From Streptococcus mitis (GTDB lineage Bacteria > Bacillota > Bacilli > Lactobacillales > Streptococcaceae): a DNA stretch of 64,000 nucleotides. The stretch lies in contig NZ_CABEHV010000004.1 of assembly GCF_901542415.1 (NCBI RefSeq), positions 310,001 to 374,000 of the forward strand. The letters run 5' to 3'. Below, in pieces: positions 37,741-46,467 of the stretch. A program made the translations under genes and the position numbers. The notes under the pieces were generated by a model. That model did not search any database, had not been told where the DNA came from, and saw nothing but the letters and a program-made list of their open reading frames with translations. How positions within the stretch are numbered: the first letter of the stretch is position 1; each line of letters starts with the position of its first letter.

Positions 37741-38080
37741 CACTATAGGCATTATGCGCTTTTACTCCGTGAAATCAATATCGGTGGAAAAATCAAGGTC
37801 GTCATGTCTGATTTGAAGAAGGTTTGGCTGAGTTGAGTTTTGAAAATCCAGTTTTCTACATCAATAGTGGTAATCTTTTGATTTTCCTCTGCCTTTTGTC
37901 CTTGTCAACTCTTCCATGCTTGAAAAGGAAATAGCAAATCTACTTACATGGTGGCAGGATGAAACAGCCTTTCAGCTAGATGTTCTCTTTTTTCTACAAG
38001 CAACTAATTATCCGAAACGGTAAGACTTTCTAGAAGATAGTGGAGTTGGTGAATGAGAAGTAAGAGCGAAAATAAAAGTA
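37741..38080 (+). pseudogene. DUF1697 family gene, frameshifted remnant
   Basis: Pieces in more than one frame add up to a DUF1697 protein: REINIGGKIKVVMSDLKK, then GLAELSFENPVFYINSGNLL in the next frame, then LEKEIANLLTWWQDETAFQL followed by DVLFF. Stops and frame changes separate them, and the start and end are missing. It is therefore a dead gene. The function of the intact family is unknown. Coordinates are approximate. Confidence 0.6.
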
Positions 38081-38416
38081 AAAGTTCAGGAGAACAAGTT
38101 TAGTCTAGGGTTGGAAAAACATTGGGTAGTAGAAGCTTTTTAAAATTATTTAGTCTTAATAGTTGCTGTAATTAGTGTGGGATATTTAACTTTTGGTAAT
38201 GAGAGCATTCCTGCTTCACTTCGTCATTTTAATTATATTAGTCCTTTATATGTATACTTGTTCCTATTGGTGCTTATTCTTTATTATTCTCGATTTGGTA
38301 GCTTGATTAAAGATGGAAATGTTCTTTGCAATCTTTAATCAGCTATGTTTGCTTTCCCATTTGTTACCTACCTAATCTCTTTCTTCAACCTATTATTTAC
38401 TATGGTGATTTTAATA
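38053..38416 (+). pseudogene. Remnant of a membrane protein gene
   Basis: Starts with an ATG and the polar peptide MRSKSENKSKSSGEQV, which ends in a stop. Further pieces follow in shifted frames: LIVAVISVGYLTFGNESIPA, SPLYVYLFLLVLILYYSRFG and ISYVCFPICYLPNLFLQPII. At least two frame breaks are needed, and three or four hydrophobic segments can be counted. The family was not recognised. Confidence 0.4.
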
Positions 38417-38579
38417 TATAATAAAAAGGAGAAAAAACATTACCAAAGAAAATTTCTTAAAGGTATTTTCATTTAAAACACTCTATCTAGACTTGCTAAC
38501 CTTTGTAATTCTTCATTTGATTTTGTTAGTTTTGGGTCTATCCTTTACTTCGGTCTTGTGGAATAGCTGGTTTTTTATT

Positions 38580-39428
38580 AGAGTTCCTGCGAAACCAGAA
38601 TCCTAGTTCACTGTTGATAATGCCAGCAATCAAATTTATTCGTAATCCAAAGAGTTTACGTCGATTTCGATAGGTTGTTTAAAACATTTTAAACGTTTTT
38701 ACTTTGTCAAAAATATTCTCAACCTTGATTCTCTCTTTAGATAGCACATGATTATAGGATTTATCTTCAAGAGTTAGTGGCTTAAGTTTCCTCGAAGTTT
38801 GCGCTTGTGAATACATCTTCATGTTTCCTTGATAACCACTGTCAGCCAAGATCTTACCAGCTTGTCCGATATTTCTGCGACTCATTTTGAACAACTTCAT
38901 ATCATGGCAATAGTTCACTGCAATATCCAAAGAAACAATTCTCCCTTGGCTTGTGACAATCGCCTGAGCCTTCATAGCATGACATTTCTTTTTAAAAGAA
39001 TAATTGGCTAGTTGATTTTTTAGGACGATTGATTTTTACCTCTGTTGCATCCACAATCACCGTATCCTCAGCACTAAGATGAGTTTTTGAAATCGTAAAG
39101 CCACTTTGAATAAGAGTTGCTTCAACCCATTGACTCCGACGGATTAAGTTGCTTTCGTGAATGCCAAAATCAGCCGTAATTTGTTCATAAGTGCGGTATT
39201 CTCGCATGTATTGGAGAGTAGCCATGAGGAGGTCTTCTAGGCTTAACTTAGGGGTTCGTCCACCTTTTGCGTGTTTAAGTTGATAAACTGTTTTTAACAC
39301 AGCTAACATCTCTTCAAAAAGTAGTGCGTTGAACACCAACAAGGCACTTAAATCGTGCATCAGTTAATTGTTTACTTACTTCATAATTCATAGTTTTATT
39401 GTATCATATTTTGTTTCGCAGGAAGTCT
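38580..39428 (-). mobile_element. IS1381-type insertion sequence (IS5 family), degenerate
   Basis: 849 bases bounded by inverted repeats AGAGTTCCTGCGAAAC (38580-38595) and its counterpart GTTTCGCAGGAAGTCT (39413-39428), 15 of 16 matching. It is flanked by ATT on both sides (38577-38579 and 39429-39431), a 3-bp target duplication. Its transposase matches IS1381 as I know it, but is broken by frameshifts and a stop, so this copy cannot move on its own. Confidence 0.85.
38598..39391 (-). pseudogene. IS1381 transposase, at least three lesions
   Basis: It starts MNYEVSKQLTDARFKCLVGV at 39391. An extra T in a T run at about 39316 shifts the frame before FEEMLAVLKTVYQLKH. Near 39020 the frame is lost again between INRPKK and the continuation with HAMKAQAIVTSQGRIV. 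At about 38676 a TAA follows KTFKMF, after which TTYRNRRKLFGLRINLIAGI continues in frame. The DDE transposase residues lie in the surviving parts (VIVDATEVK; LADSGYQGNM; KERIKVEN), but no single frame holds all of them. Confidence 0.85.
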
Positions 39429-39742
39429 ATTCGTTATTTGACTTTCTTTATACATCCATGGATAGTCTTTTTTAGGATAAGAGATTTTCATTGGTATCAC
39501 CTCATTTTTGAATTATTCAATGCACTAGTGGCACTTTACTTTAGTTTTTCAGCCTTTTTGCTTTGTCAATCATTCTGAGTTCAGTCATTTCCATTAATAT
39601 AGACTATCATATACAAAATAAAGAAATTATCATTGTCAGAGGTTTTGTAGCAACATCATGAATTGATCAATTCCTTTATCATGAAGTCAGCAGTAGAATA
39701 CAACGAAGATCTGTTTTAATAACTTAGAAAGCGAGTAAATTT

Positions 39743-40210
39743 ATGTCCCGTTCCCAATTAACGATTTTAACAAATATTTGTCTGATTGAAGACCTCGAAA
39801 CCCAGCGCGTGGTTATGCAGTATCGCGCTCCTGAAATCAATCGCTGGTCTGGTTATGCCTTTCCTGGAGGTCATGTAGAAAATGGTGAGGCTTTTGCGGA
39901 GTCTGTTATTCGTGAAATCTACGAAGAAACAGGGTTGACTATCCAAAATCCTCAACTGGTTGGCATTAAAAATTGGCCTCTGGATACAGGCGGACGCTAT
40001 ATCGTCTTTTGTTATAAGGCGACTGAGTTCTCTGGTAGCCTTCGCTCTTCAGATGAAGGAGAAGTTTCTTGGGTGCAAAAAGACCAGATTCCAAACTTGG
40101 ATCTGGCCTATGATATGTTACCCTTGATGGAGATGATGGAAGCTCCGGACAAATCTGAATTTTTCTACCCTCGCCGTACAGAAGACGATTGGGAGAAGAA
40201 AATCTTCTAG
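39743..40210 (+). CDS. mutX: NUDIX hydrolase MutX/MutT
   Basis: 155 residues. Sanitises oxidised nucleotides such as 8-oxo-dGTP. The NUDIX box is GGHVENGEAFAESVIREIYEETGLTI split as GGHVENGEAF and REIYEETGLTI (about residues 37-60), with the metal-binding REIYEE. The 3' third of the gene is inside the left copy of a 207-bp repeat, so this gene is complete and the right copy (46261) holds only its end. The stop overlaps the antisense remnant of niaR. Confidence 0.92.
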   Translation: MSRSQLTILTNICLIEDLETQRVVMQYRAPEINRWSGYAFPGGHVENGEAFAESVIREIYEETGLTIQNPQLVGIKNWPLDTGGRYIVFCYKATEFSGSLRSSDEGEVSWVQKDQIPNLDLAYDMLPLMEMMEAPDKSEFFYPRRTEDDWEKKIF

Positions 40211-40276
40211 TCTTTTACTAAATAACCTAGCTGATCCAAGGCCTCCTCGATATAGTGGAGGTCTTGTTGTGTTTCG
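40070..40276 (+). repeat. Left copy of the 207-bp direct repeat flanking the rbs operon
   Basis: It holds the last 47 codons of mutX and the 3' end of niaR (antisense, 40207-40276). The other copy is 46261-46467, the same length with about 11 mismatches (about 95% identity). Similarity stops abruptly at both edges. The niaR piece here is a fragment; the hairpin AAGGCCTCC / GGAGGTCTT in it may end mutX transcripts. Confidence 0.93.
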
Positions 40277-40349
40277 TATCTAATAGTAATAGGAGATTAG
40301 TAAAAACATGTGTACTCTGAAATAAATTTAAAATATTTCTAAAAAAGTA

Positions 40350-40378
40350 TTGACAAAACAAAAGAAAACGCTTACTAT
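40350..40378 (+). promoter_or_regulatory. rbs operon promoter with overlapping cre site
   Basis: TTGACA (40350-40355), 17 bases, TACTAT (40373-40378). A cre-like AAGAAAACGCTTACTA (40362-40377; two mismatches to WTGNNARCGNWWWCAW) overlaps the -10, so CcpA binding should repress it when glucose is present. Confidence 0.68.
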
Positions 40379-40387
40379 ATAAATAAG

Positions 40388-40398
40388 GGAACGGTTCC
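40388..40398 (+). promoter_or_regulatory. Palindromic operator, probable RbsR site
   Basis: GGAACGGTTCC is a perfect palindrome about its central G and lies just downstream of the -10, where a LacI-type repressor would block transcription. A related sequence, TGGGAACGGTACCACA, lies within rbsK (41651-41666). Confidence 0.6.
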
Positions 40399-40417
40399 AC
40401 AATAAAAAGGAGGAGTG

Positions 40418-41395
40418 ATGACTACAATAAAACAGGTTGCTGAAGAAGCTGGAGTATCAAAGTCAACAGTTTCAAGATATATTTCGAAAAAAGGCTATGT
40501 CGGAGATGATGCGAGAGAAAAGATAAAAAATGCTATCAAGAAATTAAATTACACACCAAATGTATTAGCACAATCTTTAAAAACTAAAAAAAATCAAATG
40601 GTAGGACTCTTATTGCCAGATATTTCTAATCCGTTCTTCCCAAGATTGGTTCGAGGAGCCGAATCATATTTGAAAGATAAAGGTTATAGGATTATGGTTG
40701 GTACTATTTCAGATCATGATTCGTTAGAAGAATATATAAACCTTTTGTTAAAAACAAATGCAGCTGGTATTATAACAACCCTTGACTTTACAAAGGAATT
40801 TCCAAATCTAACATTACCTGTTGTTGTGGTTGACCGGATTAGTAAAGATACAGGCTATGGTGTTTTTTCTGATAATCAGTTGGGTGGACGTTTGGCTGCT
40901 AAAGCAATTTGGGATGCTGGCGCTGAGCAGGTTATGATCATCAAAGTTTTAGATGATAAAGCTGAGAATATTGTGGAACGATTTGAAGCAAGTTTAAACT
41001 ATTTGAGGAATAAAAATTTAGAAATTTGTATTGAAGAAAGTGAAACTTTTGACTTTGAAAAAATTCAAAAAGAAGCTAAAGAGAATCTAAAAAGAAATCC
41101 AAATATTGATAGTATTATAGCACCTTCTGATATTCATGCGATAGCTTATATTCATGAAATTTTAGCAATTGGGAAAAAAATTCCAGATGATATTCAAATC
41201 ATTGGTTATGATGATATTGTACTTAGTCAATTTATTTATCCTTCTTTATCAACTATCCACCAATCATCATATAAAATGGGAGAACAGGCTGCAAAGCTAA
41301 TCTATAATATGGCAAATAAGTTCTCTATAGATGAAGCTAAAATTAAACTCCCTGTTAGGTACATAGAAAGAAATACATTAAGGAGAAAGAAATGA
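40418..41395 (+). CDS. rbsR: LacI-family regulator of the ribose operon
   Basis: 325 residues. The N-terminal helix-turn-helix is TTIKQVAEEAGVSKSTVSRY, followed by the hinge KKLNYTPNVLAQSLKTKK and a periplasmic-binding-like sugar domain (VGLLLPDISNPFFPRLVRG; IIAPSDIHAIAY; IGYDDI). It is the first gene of the rbs operon, so it probably represses its own promoter through the palindrome at 40388 until ribose binds. The ATG at 40418 is preferred over the GTG one codon earlier, given the GGAGG. Confidence 0.88.
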   Translation: MTTIKQVAEEAGVSKSTVSRYISKKGYVGDDAREKIKNAIKKLNYTPNVLAQSLKTKKNQMVGLLLPDISNPFFPRLVRGAESYLKDKGYRIMVGTISDHDSLEEYINLLLKTNAAGIITTLDFTKEFPNLTLPVVVVDRISKDTGYGVFSDNQLGGRLAAKAIWDAGAEQVMIIKVLDDKAENIVERFEASLNYLRNKNLEICIEESETFDFEKIQKEAKENLKRNPNIDSIIAPSDIHAIAYIHEILAIGKKIPDDIQIIGYDDIVLSQFIYPSLSTIHQSSYKMGEQAAKLIYNMANKFSIDEAKIKLPVRYIERNTLRRKK

Positions 41396-42303
41396 GTAAA
41401 ATTGTTGTTGTTGGAAGCATTTCAATGGACTTAGTTATGAGAACAAAAAGGATTCCAGAAGGAGGTGAAACGATTTTTGGCGATTCATTTAATATAGTTC
41501 CAGGTGGAAAAGGTGCAAATCAAGCTGTAGCTATTGGTAGATTATCCAGTGTTGAAGATAATATTTACATATTTGGGAACGTAGGAGAAGATATTTTTTC
41601 AGCAGATTTATTAAGTAATCTGCAAAATAATGATATTTCTACAGCATATGTGGGAACGGTACCACAGTCTACAGGAGTTGCACAAATTACTTTATATGGA
41701 GGTGATAATAGGATTATTTATTATCCCGGAGCTAATAATTTAGTTAAAACAAATGATTGGAAAAATGAGTGGAAATTACTTAGTGATGCAAGTATTGTTG
41801 TATTACAGAATGAAATACCACATGAAGCCAACTTATCTATAGCTAAATTTTGCCAAGAAAATCAAGTTAAGGTTCTTTACAATCCTGCACCAGCTAGAGA
41901 AACAGACAAAGAGATGATTCCTTTTTGTGATTTTATTACTCCTAACGAGCACGAATGTTCAGAGCTTTTCCCAGATAAGAAATTAGAAGAAATTATTAAA
42001 ATTTATCCTAATAAAATGATTGTGACATTAGGAGTTGAAGGTTCTATTTATTATGATGGGACAGCAGTTAAGAAAATTCCTGCTATAAAAGCAGAAGTAG
42101 TTGATACTACAGGAGCAGGAGATACGTTTAATGGTGCTTTTGCTTATGCTATCTCAAAAGGAAAAGAGATGGATGTTGCATTGTCCTTTGCAACGATTGC
42201 TTCACATCTTTCTGTTCAAAGATTTGGAGCGCAAGGAGGTATGCCGAGTTTGAAAGAAATAAAGGAGCATTCAGGATATGAAGAAATATGGGATTTTAAA
42301 TAG
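41392..42303 (+). CDS. rbsK: Ribokinase
   Basis: 303 residues of the PfkB family. It phosphorylates ribose at C5. The substrate signature is GGKGANQAVAIGRL (about residue 40) and the ATP/anion motif with the catalytic Asp is VDTTGAGDTFNGAFAY. Its start overlaps the rbsR stop and its 3' end overlaps rbsD by 26 bases. An internal palindrome at 41649-41666 may be a second operator. AT-richer than the flanking core genes. Confidence 0.93.
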   Translation: MSKIVVVGSISMDLVMRTKRIPEGGETIFGDSFNIVPGGKGANQAVAIGRLSSVEDNIYIFGNVGEDIFSADLLSNLQNNDISTAYVGTVPQSTGVAQITLYGGDNRIIYYPGANNLVKTNDWKNEWKLLSDASIVVLQNEIPHEANLSIAKFCQENQVKVLYNPAPARETDKEMIPFCDFITPNEHECSELFPDKKLEEIIKIYPNKMIVTLGVEGSIYYDGTAVKKIPAIKAEVVDTTGAGDTFNGAFAYAISKGKEMDVALSFATIASHLSVQRFGAQGGMPSLKEIKEHSGYEEIWDFK

Positions 42304-42676
42304 TAATATAGCGAAACTAGCTGATGATTTAGGTCATATGGATTTGGTTTGTATCGGAGATTTAGGATTGCCAGTTCCAAAAGGTGTTGATAAAATTGAT
42401 TTAGCATTAAGAAAAGGTAGTCCAAGTTTTTTAGAAGTTTTAAAAGAATATTCAGATCATGTACTTATTGAAAAAATTTTCTTAGCAGAAGAAATTAAGG
42501 AAAAAAACAAAGAACAGTGGCAAGCAGTTCTAGATCTTTTAGGATCGAATATAATTATTGAATATATTAGTCATGAAGAATTGAAAGCTATGAATACTAA
42601 AGTTAAGGCAGTTATTCGCACTGGGGAAGATACACCATATTCGAATATAATCTTGCAATCAGGAGTTATTATTTAG
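42278..42676 (+). CDS. rbsD: D-ribose pyranase
   Basis: 132 residues. It interconverts the pyranose and furanose forms so that ribokinase can use the sugar. The N-terminal KKYGILNSNIAKLADDLGHM carries the conserved His of RbsD, followed by DLVCIGDLGLPVPKGVDKID, and the end TPYSNIILQSGVII is typical. It overlaps rbsK. Confidence 0.94.
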   Translation: MKKYGILNSNIAKLADDLGHMDLVCIGDLGLPVPKGVDKIDLALRKGSPSFLEVLKEYSDHVLIEKIFLAEEIKEKNKEQWQAVLDLLGSNIIIEYISHEELKAMNTKVKAVIRTGEDTPYSNIILQSGVII

Positions 42677-42689
42677 AAGGGGGTTGCCT

Positions 42690-44168
42690 ATGAAAATTGA
42701 AATGAAGAACATTTCAAAATCTTTTGGGAATAATCGTGTTTTAGAAAGTATTGATTTGGTTCTTAATTCAGGAGAAGTTCATGCTTTAATGGGGGAGAAT
42801 GGCGCAGGCAAATCAACCTTAATGAATATTTTAACTGGACTTTTTCCAGCTACTTCAGGAACTATTTTTATTGATGGAAAAGAAAAAACATTTTCTAATC
42901 CTCAAGAGGCAGAACGGTTTGGACTGAGTTTTATTCATCAGGAAATGAATACTTGGCCAGATATGACTGTACTTGATAATCTTTTTTTAGGAAGAGAAAT
43001 TAAAAATTCGATTGGGTTTCTAGATAAAGTTAGTATGGAAAGGAAAGCTAAAGAAGCATTTAAACGTCTTAATATCTCTATTCCTCTCGATGCAATCATT
43101 GGTCAATTATCAGTCGGACAACAACAAATGATAGAAATAGCAAAATGTTTATTATCAGAAGTTTCCTTGTTAATTATGGATGAACCCACAGCAGCTTTAA
43201 CTGATCGTGAAACTGAAACACTTTTTAAAGTGATAGAAGGATTAAAATCTGATGGTGTAGGTATTGTGTATATTTCACATCGGATGGAAGAAATCTTTAA
43301 GATCACAGATCTTATAACTGTTATGAGGGATGGGTTTGTAATTGATACCAAGAAAACGAAGTTAACTAATGCGGATGAATTAGTTCAGAAGATGGTAGGC
43401 CGTGAATTAGAAGATTATTATCCAGAAAAAAAGGCTGAGATTGGGAATATTGTTTTTCAAGCTAAGAATCTTTCTGGTGATGCTTTTACGGATATTTCTT
43501 TCTATGTACGTCAAGGGGAAATTCTTGGTTTTTCTGGTTTGATGGGTGCTGGTCGTACTGAAATAATGCGAGCAATTTTTGGAATTGATTCTTTAAAATC
43601 TGGTCAAATTATAATAAACGGAGAACAACTGATAATTAAAAATCCTTTTGAAGCAATTAAGCATGGAATTGGTTTCTTAACAGAAGATCGTAAAGATGAG
43701 GGATTGATTTTAGATTTTTCTATTAAAGATAATATGACTTTACCTAGTACTCGTGATTTTGTTAAAAATGGCATTTTCGATAATAAAACAAGTGGTATAT
43801 TTGTACAACGCTTAATTGATAGGTTACAAATTAAATCAGGTTATCCAGATAAGGAAGTTGGGACACTTTCTGGTGGTAATCAACAGAAAGTAGTTTTAGC
43901 AAAATGGATAGGTATTGCACCAAAAGTACTGATTTTAGATGAGCCAACTCGTGGGGTAGATGTTGGAGCTAAGCGTGAAATTTACCAATTAATGAATGAA
44001 TTAGCTGAACGAGGTGTACCGATTATTATGGTCTCTTCAGATTTACCAGAAGTGATTGGAGTCAGTGATCGCATTATGGTCATGCATGAAGGTAGAATTA
44101 GTGGGGAATTAACACGTCGAGAAGCTACACAAGAAAAAGTTATGCAACTAGCTACAGGAGGACAATAG
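42690..44168 (+). CDS. rbsA: Ribose ABC transporter ATPase (two fused ABC domains)
   Basis: 492 residues, two ABC cassettes in one chain as in sugar (CUT2) importers. First: GENGAGKSTLMNILTG, LSVGQQQMIEIAK, LIMDEPTAALT. Second: the degenerate P-loop GLMGAGRTEIMR, and TLSGGNQQKVVLAKW, LILDEPTRGVDVG. The ATG at 42690 follows AAGGGGGTTGCCT; the TTG at 42684 is less likely. rbsC begins one base after its stop. Confidence 0.94.
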   Translation: MKIEMKNISKSFGNNRVLESIDLVLNSGEVHALMGENGAGKSTLMNILTGLFPATSGTIFIDGKEKTFSNPQEAERFGLSFIHQEMNTWPDMTVLDNLFLGREIKNSIGFLDKVSMERKAKEAFKRLNISIPLDAIIGQLSVGQQQMIEIAKCLLSEVSLLIMDEPTAALTDRETETLFKVIEGLKSDGVGIVYISHRMEEIFKITDLITVMRDGFVIDTKKTKLTNADELVQKMVGRELEDYYPEKKAEIGNIVFQAKNLSGDAFTDISFYVRQGEILGFSGLMGAGRTEIMRAIFGIDSLKSGQIIINGEQLIIKNPFEAIKHGIGFLTEDRKDEGLILDFSIKDNMTLPSTRDFVKNGIFDNKTSGIFVQRLIDRLQIKSGYPDKEVGTLSGGNQQKVVLAKWIGIAPKVLILDEPTRGVDVGAKREIYQLMNELAERGVPIIMVSSDLPEVIGVSDRIMVMHEGRISGELTRREATQEKVMQLATGGQ

Positions 44169-44169
44169 T

Positions 44170-45114
44170 GTGAAAAATACTATGAAGTACATGTCAGAAT
44201 TGACAACGGTAATAGCATTGATAATTTTAATGGCTGTCATCACTATTATCAATTCAAATTTTTTAACAGCAAATAATCTGTTAAATTTACTATTGCAAGT
44301 AACATCAAATGCACTGATTGCTTTTGGAATGACTTTTGTTATTCTAACAGGTGGAATCGATTTATCAGTAGGATCAATTTTAGCCTTATCCAGTGCGCTA
44401 ACAGCAGGTTTATTAGGATCTGGAATGCCTGTTACGTTAGCAATTCTCATCTCTTTAATTTTGGGTTGCATTCTAGGTATGATGAATGGGTTATTGATTT
44501 CTTACGGGAAATTAGCTCCATTTATCGTCACTTTAGCGACTATGACTATTTTTAGGGGAGCAACACTTGTTTATACAAATGGGAATCCTATTACAAAAGG
44601 ATTAAGTGATACATTCTTATTTCAATTTTTGGGGCAAGGTTACATAGTAGGAATTCCATTTCCTGTAATTATTATGTTTATTGTATTTATTGTTTTATAT
44701 GTTTTACTTCATAAAACAGCATTTGGTAAATCTGTATATGCTATAGGGGGGAATGAAAAAGCAGCATATATATCAGGTGTGAAATTAAATAAAGTGAAAA
44801 TTATCATTTATTCAATATCAGGTATTATGGCTTCAATTTCTGGATTAATTATAACATCACGCTTAAGTTCTGCTCAACCAACAGCAGGTGCTAGTTATGA
44901 AATGGATGCTATTGCAGCTGTTGTTCTTGGAGGAACCTCTTTATCTGGAGGTAAAGGTCGTATACTTGGGACTCTAATAGGTGCTTTAATTATTGGAGTT
45001 TTGAATAATGGACTTAATATTATTGGTGTTTCAGCATTTTGGCAACAAGTAGTAAAAGGAGTTGTAATCTTAATTGCTGTTCTGATTGATCGTTTTAAAG
45101 TTGTAAAACAGTAG
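44170..45114 (+). CDS. rbsC: Ribose ABC transporter permease
   Basis: 314 residues, about eight to ten membrane segments. The family core is GGIDLSVGSILALSSALTAG, and the EAA-like loop region is NEKAAYISGVKLNKVK. It forms the channel through which RbsB delivers ribose. It starts at GTG after AGGAGG; the ATG four codons on is an alternative. A 103-base gap without a clear hairpin follows before rbsB. Confidence 0.93.
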   Translation: MKNTMKYMSELTTVIALIILMAVITIINSNFLTANNLLNLLLQVTSNALIAFGMTFVILTGGIDLSVGSILALSSALTAGLLGSGMPVTLAILISLILGCILGMMNGLLISYGKLAPFIVTLATMTIFRGATLVYTNGNPITKGLSDTFLFQFLGQGYIVGIPFPVIIMFIVFIVLYVLLHKTAFGKSVYAIGGNEKAAYISGVKLNKVKIIIYSISGIMASISGLIITSRLSSAQPTAGASYEMDAIAAVVLGGTSLSGGKGRILGTLIGALIIGVLNNGLNIIGVSAFWQQVVKGVVILIAVLIDRFKVVKQ

Positions 45115-45217
45115 AATAATTTTCAATTTTTTTGGAAATAGTAACAATTTATTAGATGACGTACAATAATCGGGATTGAAACTATCCCTATAGATATATA
45201 TTACGAGGAGTAATAAC

Positions 45218-46183
45218 ATGAAAAATATTAAAAAAATTAGCATTTTTGCTTTGTTTGTAACATTTATTTTTGCTTTAGTAGCTTGTGGAAAAACTGGTTT
45301 AGGAAATTCATCAAATGATAATAAATCTACGACTCAAAAGTCGGCAAAAGAATTAAAATTAGGAGTTTCTATTTCTACTACTAACAATCCTTATTTTGTG
45401 GCTATGAAAGATGGCCTTGAAAAAGCTGCAGGGGAAAAAGAAGTAACTTTGAAGATAGCAGATGCACAAGATGATGCTGCTAGACAAGCAGATGATATTC
45501 AAAATTTTATTAGTCAAAATGTAGATGCTTTACTAATTAATCCAGTTGATTCTGATGCAATTGTTACATCTATTAAAGCTGCTAATAATGCAAACATTCC
45601 GGTAATCTTAATTGACCGCGGTAGTAATGGTGGTGAAGTCTTGACAACTGTTGCTTCTGATAACGTAGAAGCAGGTAAAATGGCTGCAGAATTTATTACC
45701 AAGCAATTGGGAGAAAAAGCAAAAACTTTTGAATTATCAGGAGTCCCTGGCGCTTCTGCAACTGTAGATAGAGGTAAAGGATTTGAACAAATTTCAAAGA
45801 CAAATTTAGATGTTCTTTCTAGTCAATCCGCTAATTTTGATCGCGCAAAAGCTTTGAATACAGCGCAAAATATGATTCAAGGAAACAAAGAAGTACAAGC
45901 AATCTTTGCACAGAATGATGAGATGGCGTTAGGAGCTGCACAAGCAGTAAAAGCAGCTGGTCTTAGCAATGTATTAATTGTTGGTATTGATGGTCAACCA
46001 GATGCACATGATGCTATTGCAAAAGGTGATATTACTGCCACTATTGCTCAGCAACCAGCTAAGATGGGTGAAATTGCTATTCAATCAGCAATAGATCATT
46101 ATCAAGGGAAAAAACTGGAAAAAGAAACAGTTTCTCCAATTTATCTTGTGACTAAGGATAATGTTGATCAACATAACTGGTGA
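45218..46183 (+). CDS. rbsB: Ribose-binding lipoprotein
   Basis: 321 residues. A lipoprotein signal ends at FALVAC with the acylated Cys at position 23. The periplasmic-binding fold follows: LGVSISTTNNPYFVAMKDGL, QNVDALLINPVDSDAI, VILIDRGSNGG, AIFAQNDEMALGAAQA and IVGIDGQPDAHDAI. It binds ribose outside the membrane. It comes last in this operon, after the permease. No clear terminator was seen; a mutX fragment follows after 77 bases. Confidence 0.94.
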   Translation: MKNIKKISIFALFVTFIFALVACGKTGLGNSSNDNKSTTQKSAKELKLGVSISTTNNPYFVAMKDGLEKAAGEKEVTLKIADAQDDAARQADDIQNFISQNVDALLINPVDSDAIVTSIKAANNANIPVILIDRGSNGGEVLTTVASDNVEAGKMAAEFITKQLGEKAKTFELSGVPGASATVDRGKGFEQISKTNLDVLSSQSANFDRAKALNTAQNMIQGNKEVQAIFAQNDEMALGAAQAVKAAGLSNVLIVGIDGQPDAHDAIAKGDITATIAQQPAKMGEIAIQSAIDHYQGKKLEKETVSPIYLVTKDNVDQHNW

Positions 46184-46260
46184 TATATTTTTAGTAAGCA
46201 AGTAGTTGTTAATTTTCATTCAATGTGGTTTTTAAATATCATTGTTACTATTTGAACTAT

Positions 46261-46401
46261 TGGGTGCAAAAAGACCAGATTCCAAACTTGGATCTGGCCT
46301 ATGATATGTTACTATTGATGGAGATGATGGAAGCTCCTGACAAATCTGAATTTTTCTACCGCCACCGTACAGAAGATGGCTGGGCGAAGAAAATCTTCTA
46401 G
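46261..46401 (+). pseudogene. 3' fragment of mutX left by the rbs insertion
   Basis: An open frame of 46 codons plus a stop, starting WVQKDQIPNLDLAYDMLLLM and ending TEDGWAKKIF. It is the same C-terminus as intact mutX at 40070-40210 with several substitutions. It has no start codon and follows directly on unrelated sequence at 46260. Confidence 0.9.
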
Positions 46402-46467
46402 TCTTTTACTAAATAACCTAGCTGATCTAAGGCCTCCTCGATATAGTGGAGGTCTTGTTGTGTTTCG
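46261..46467 (+). repeat. Right copy of the 207-bp direct repeat flanking the rbs operon
   Basis: Contains the mutX 3' fragment and the last part of the intact niaR gene. Compared with the left copy, the differences are clustered in the mutX part (11 in all, 10 of them there). Confidence 0.93.

Larger units (their letters stand above)
38439..39661 (+). pseudogene. Membrane protein gene split by the IS1381 copy
   Basis: Left part: ATT ACC AAA GAA after AAAGGAG, where ATT probably replaces an ancestral ATG, giving TKENFLKVFSFKTLYLDLLT and further membrane segments up to NSWFFI at 38579. Right part: directly after the element, RYLTFFIHPWIVFFRIRDFH continues in the same frame, through a further membrane segment to a stop near 39590; another frame then reads LSSVISINIDYHIQNKEIII to 39661. 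Joining the two parts across the element and one copy of the ATT duplication restores the frame exactly. Product not identified. Confidence 0.5.

Noticed and set aside
37481..39742. Retron, toxin-antitoxin or additional live defence gene in the 2.2-kb gap.
   Set aside because: Only decayed coding pieces and the IS were found; no reverse transcriptase, small toxin-like frame with a binding site, or repeat array.
40276..40349. Attachment site or integrase scar at the left edge of the rbs insertion.
   Set aside because: No tRNA, integrase or short att-like core was found; the 207-bp homologous repeat explains the insertion without site-specific recombination.
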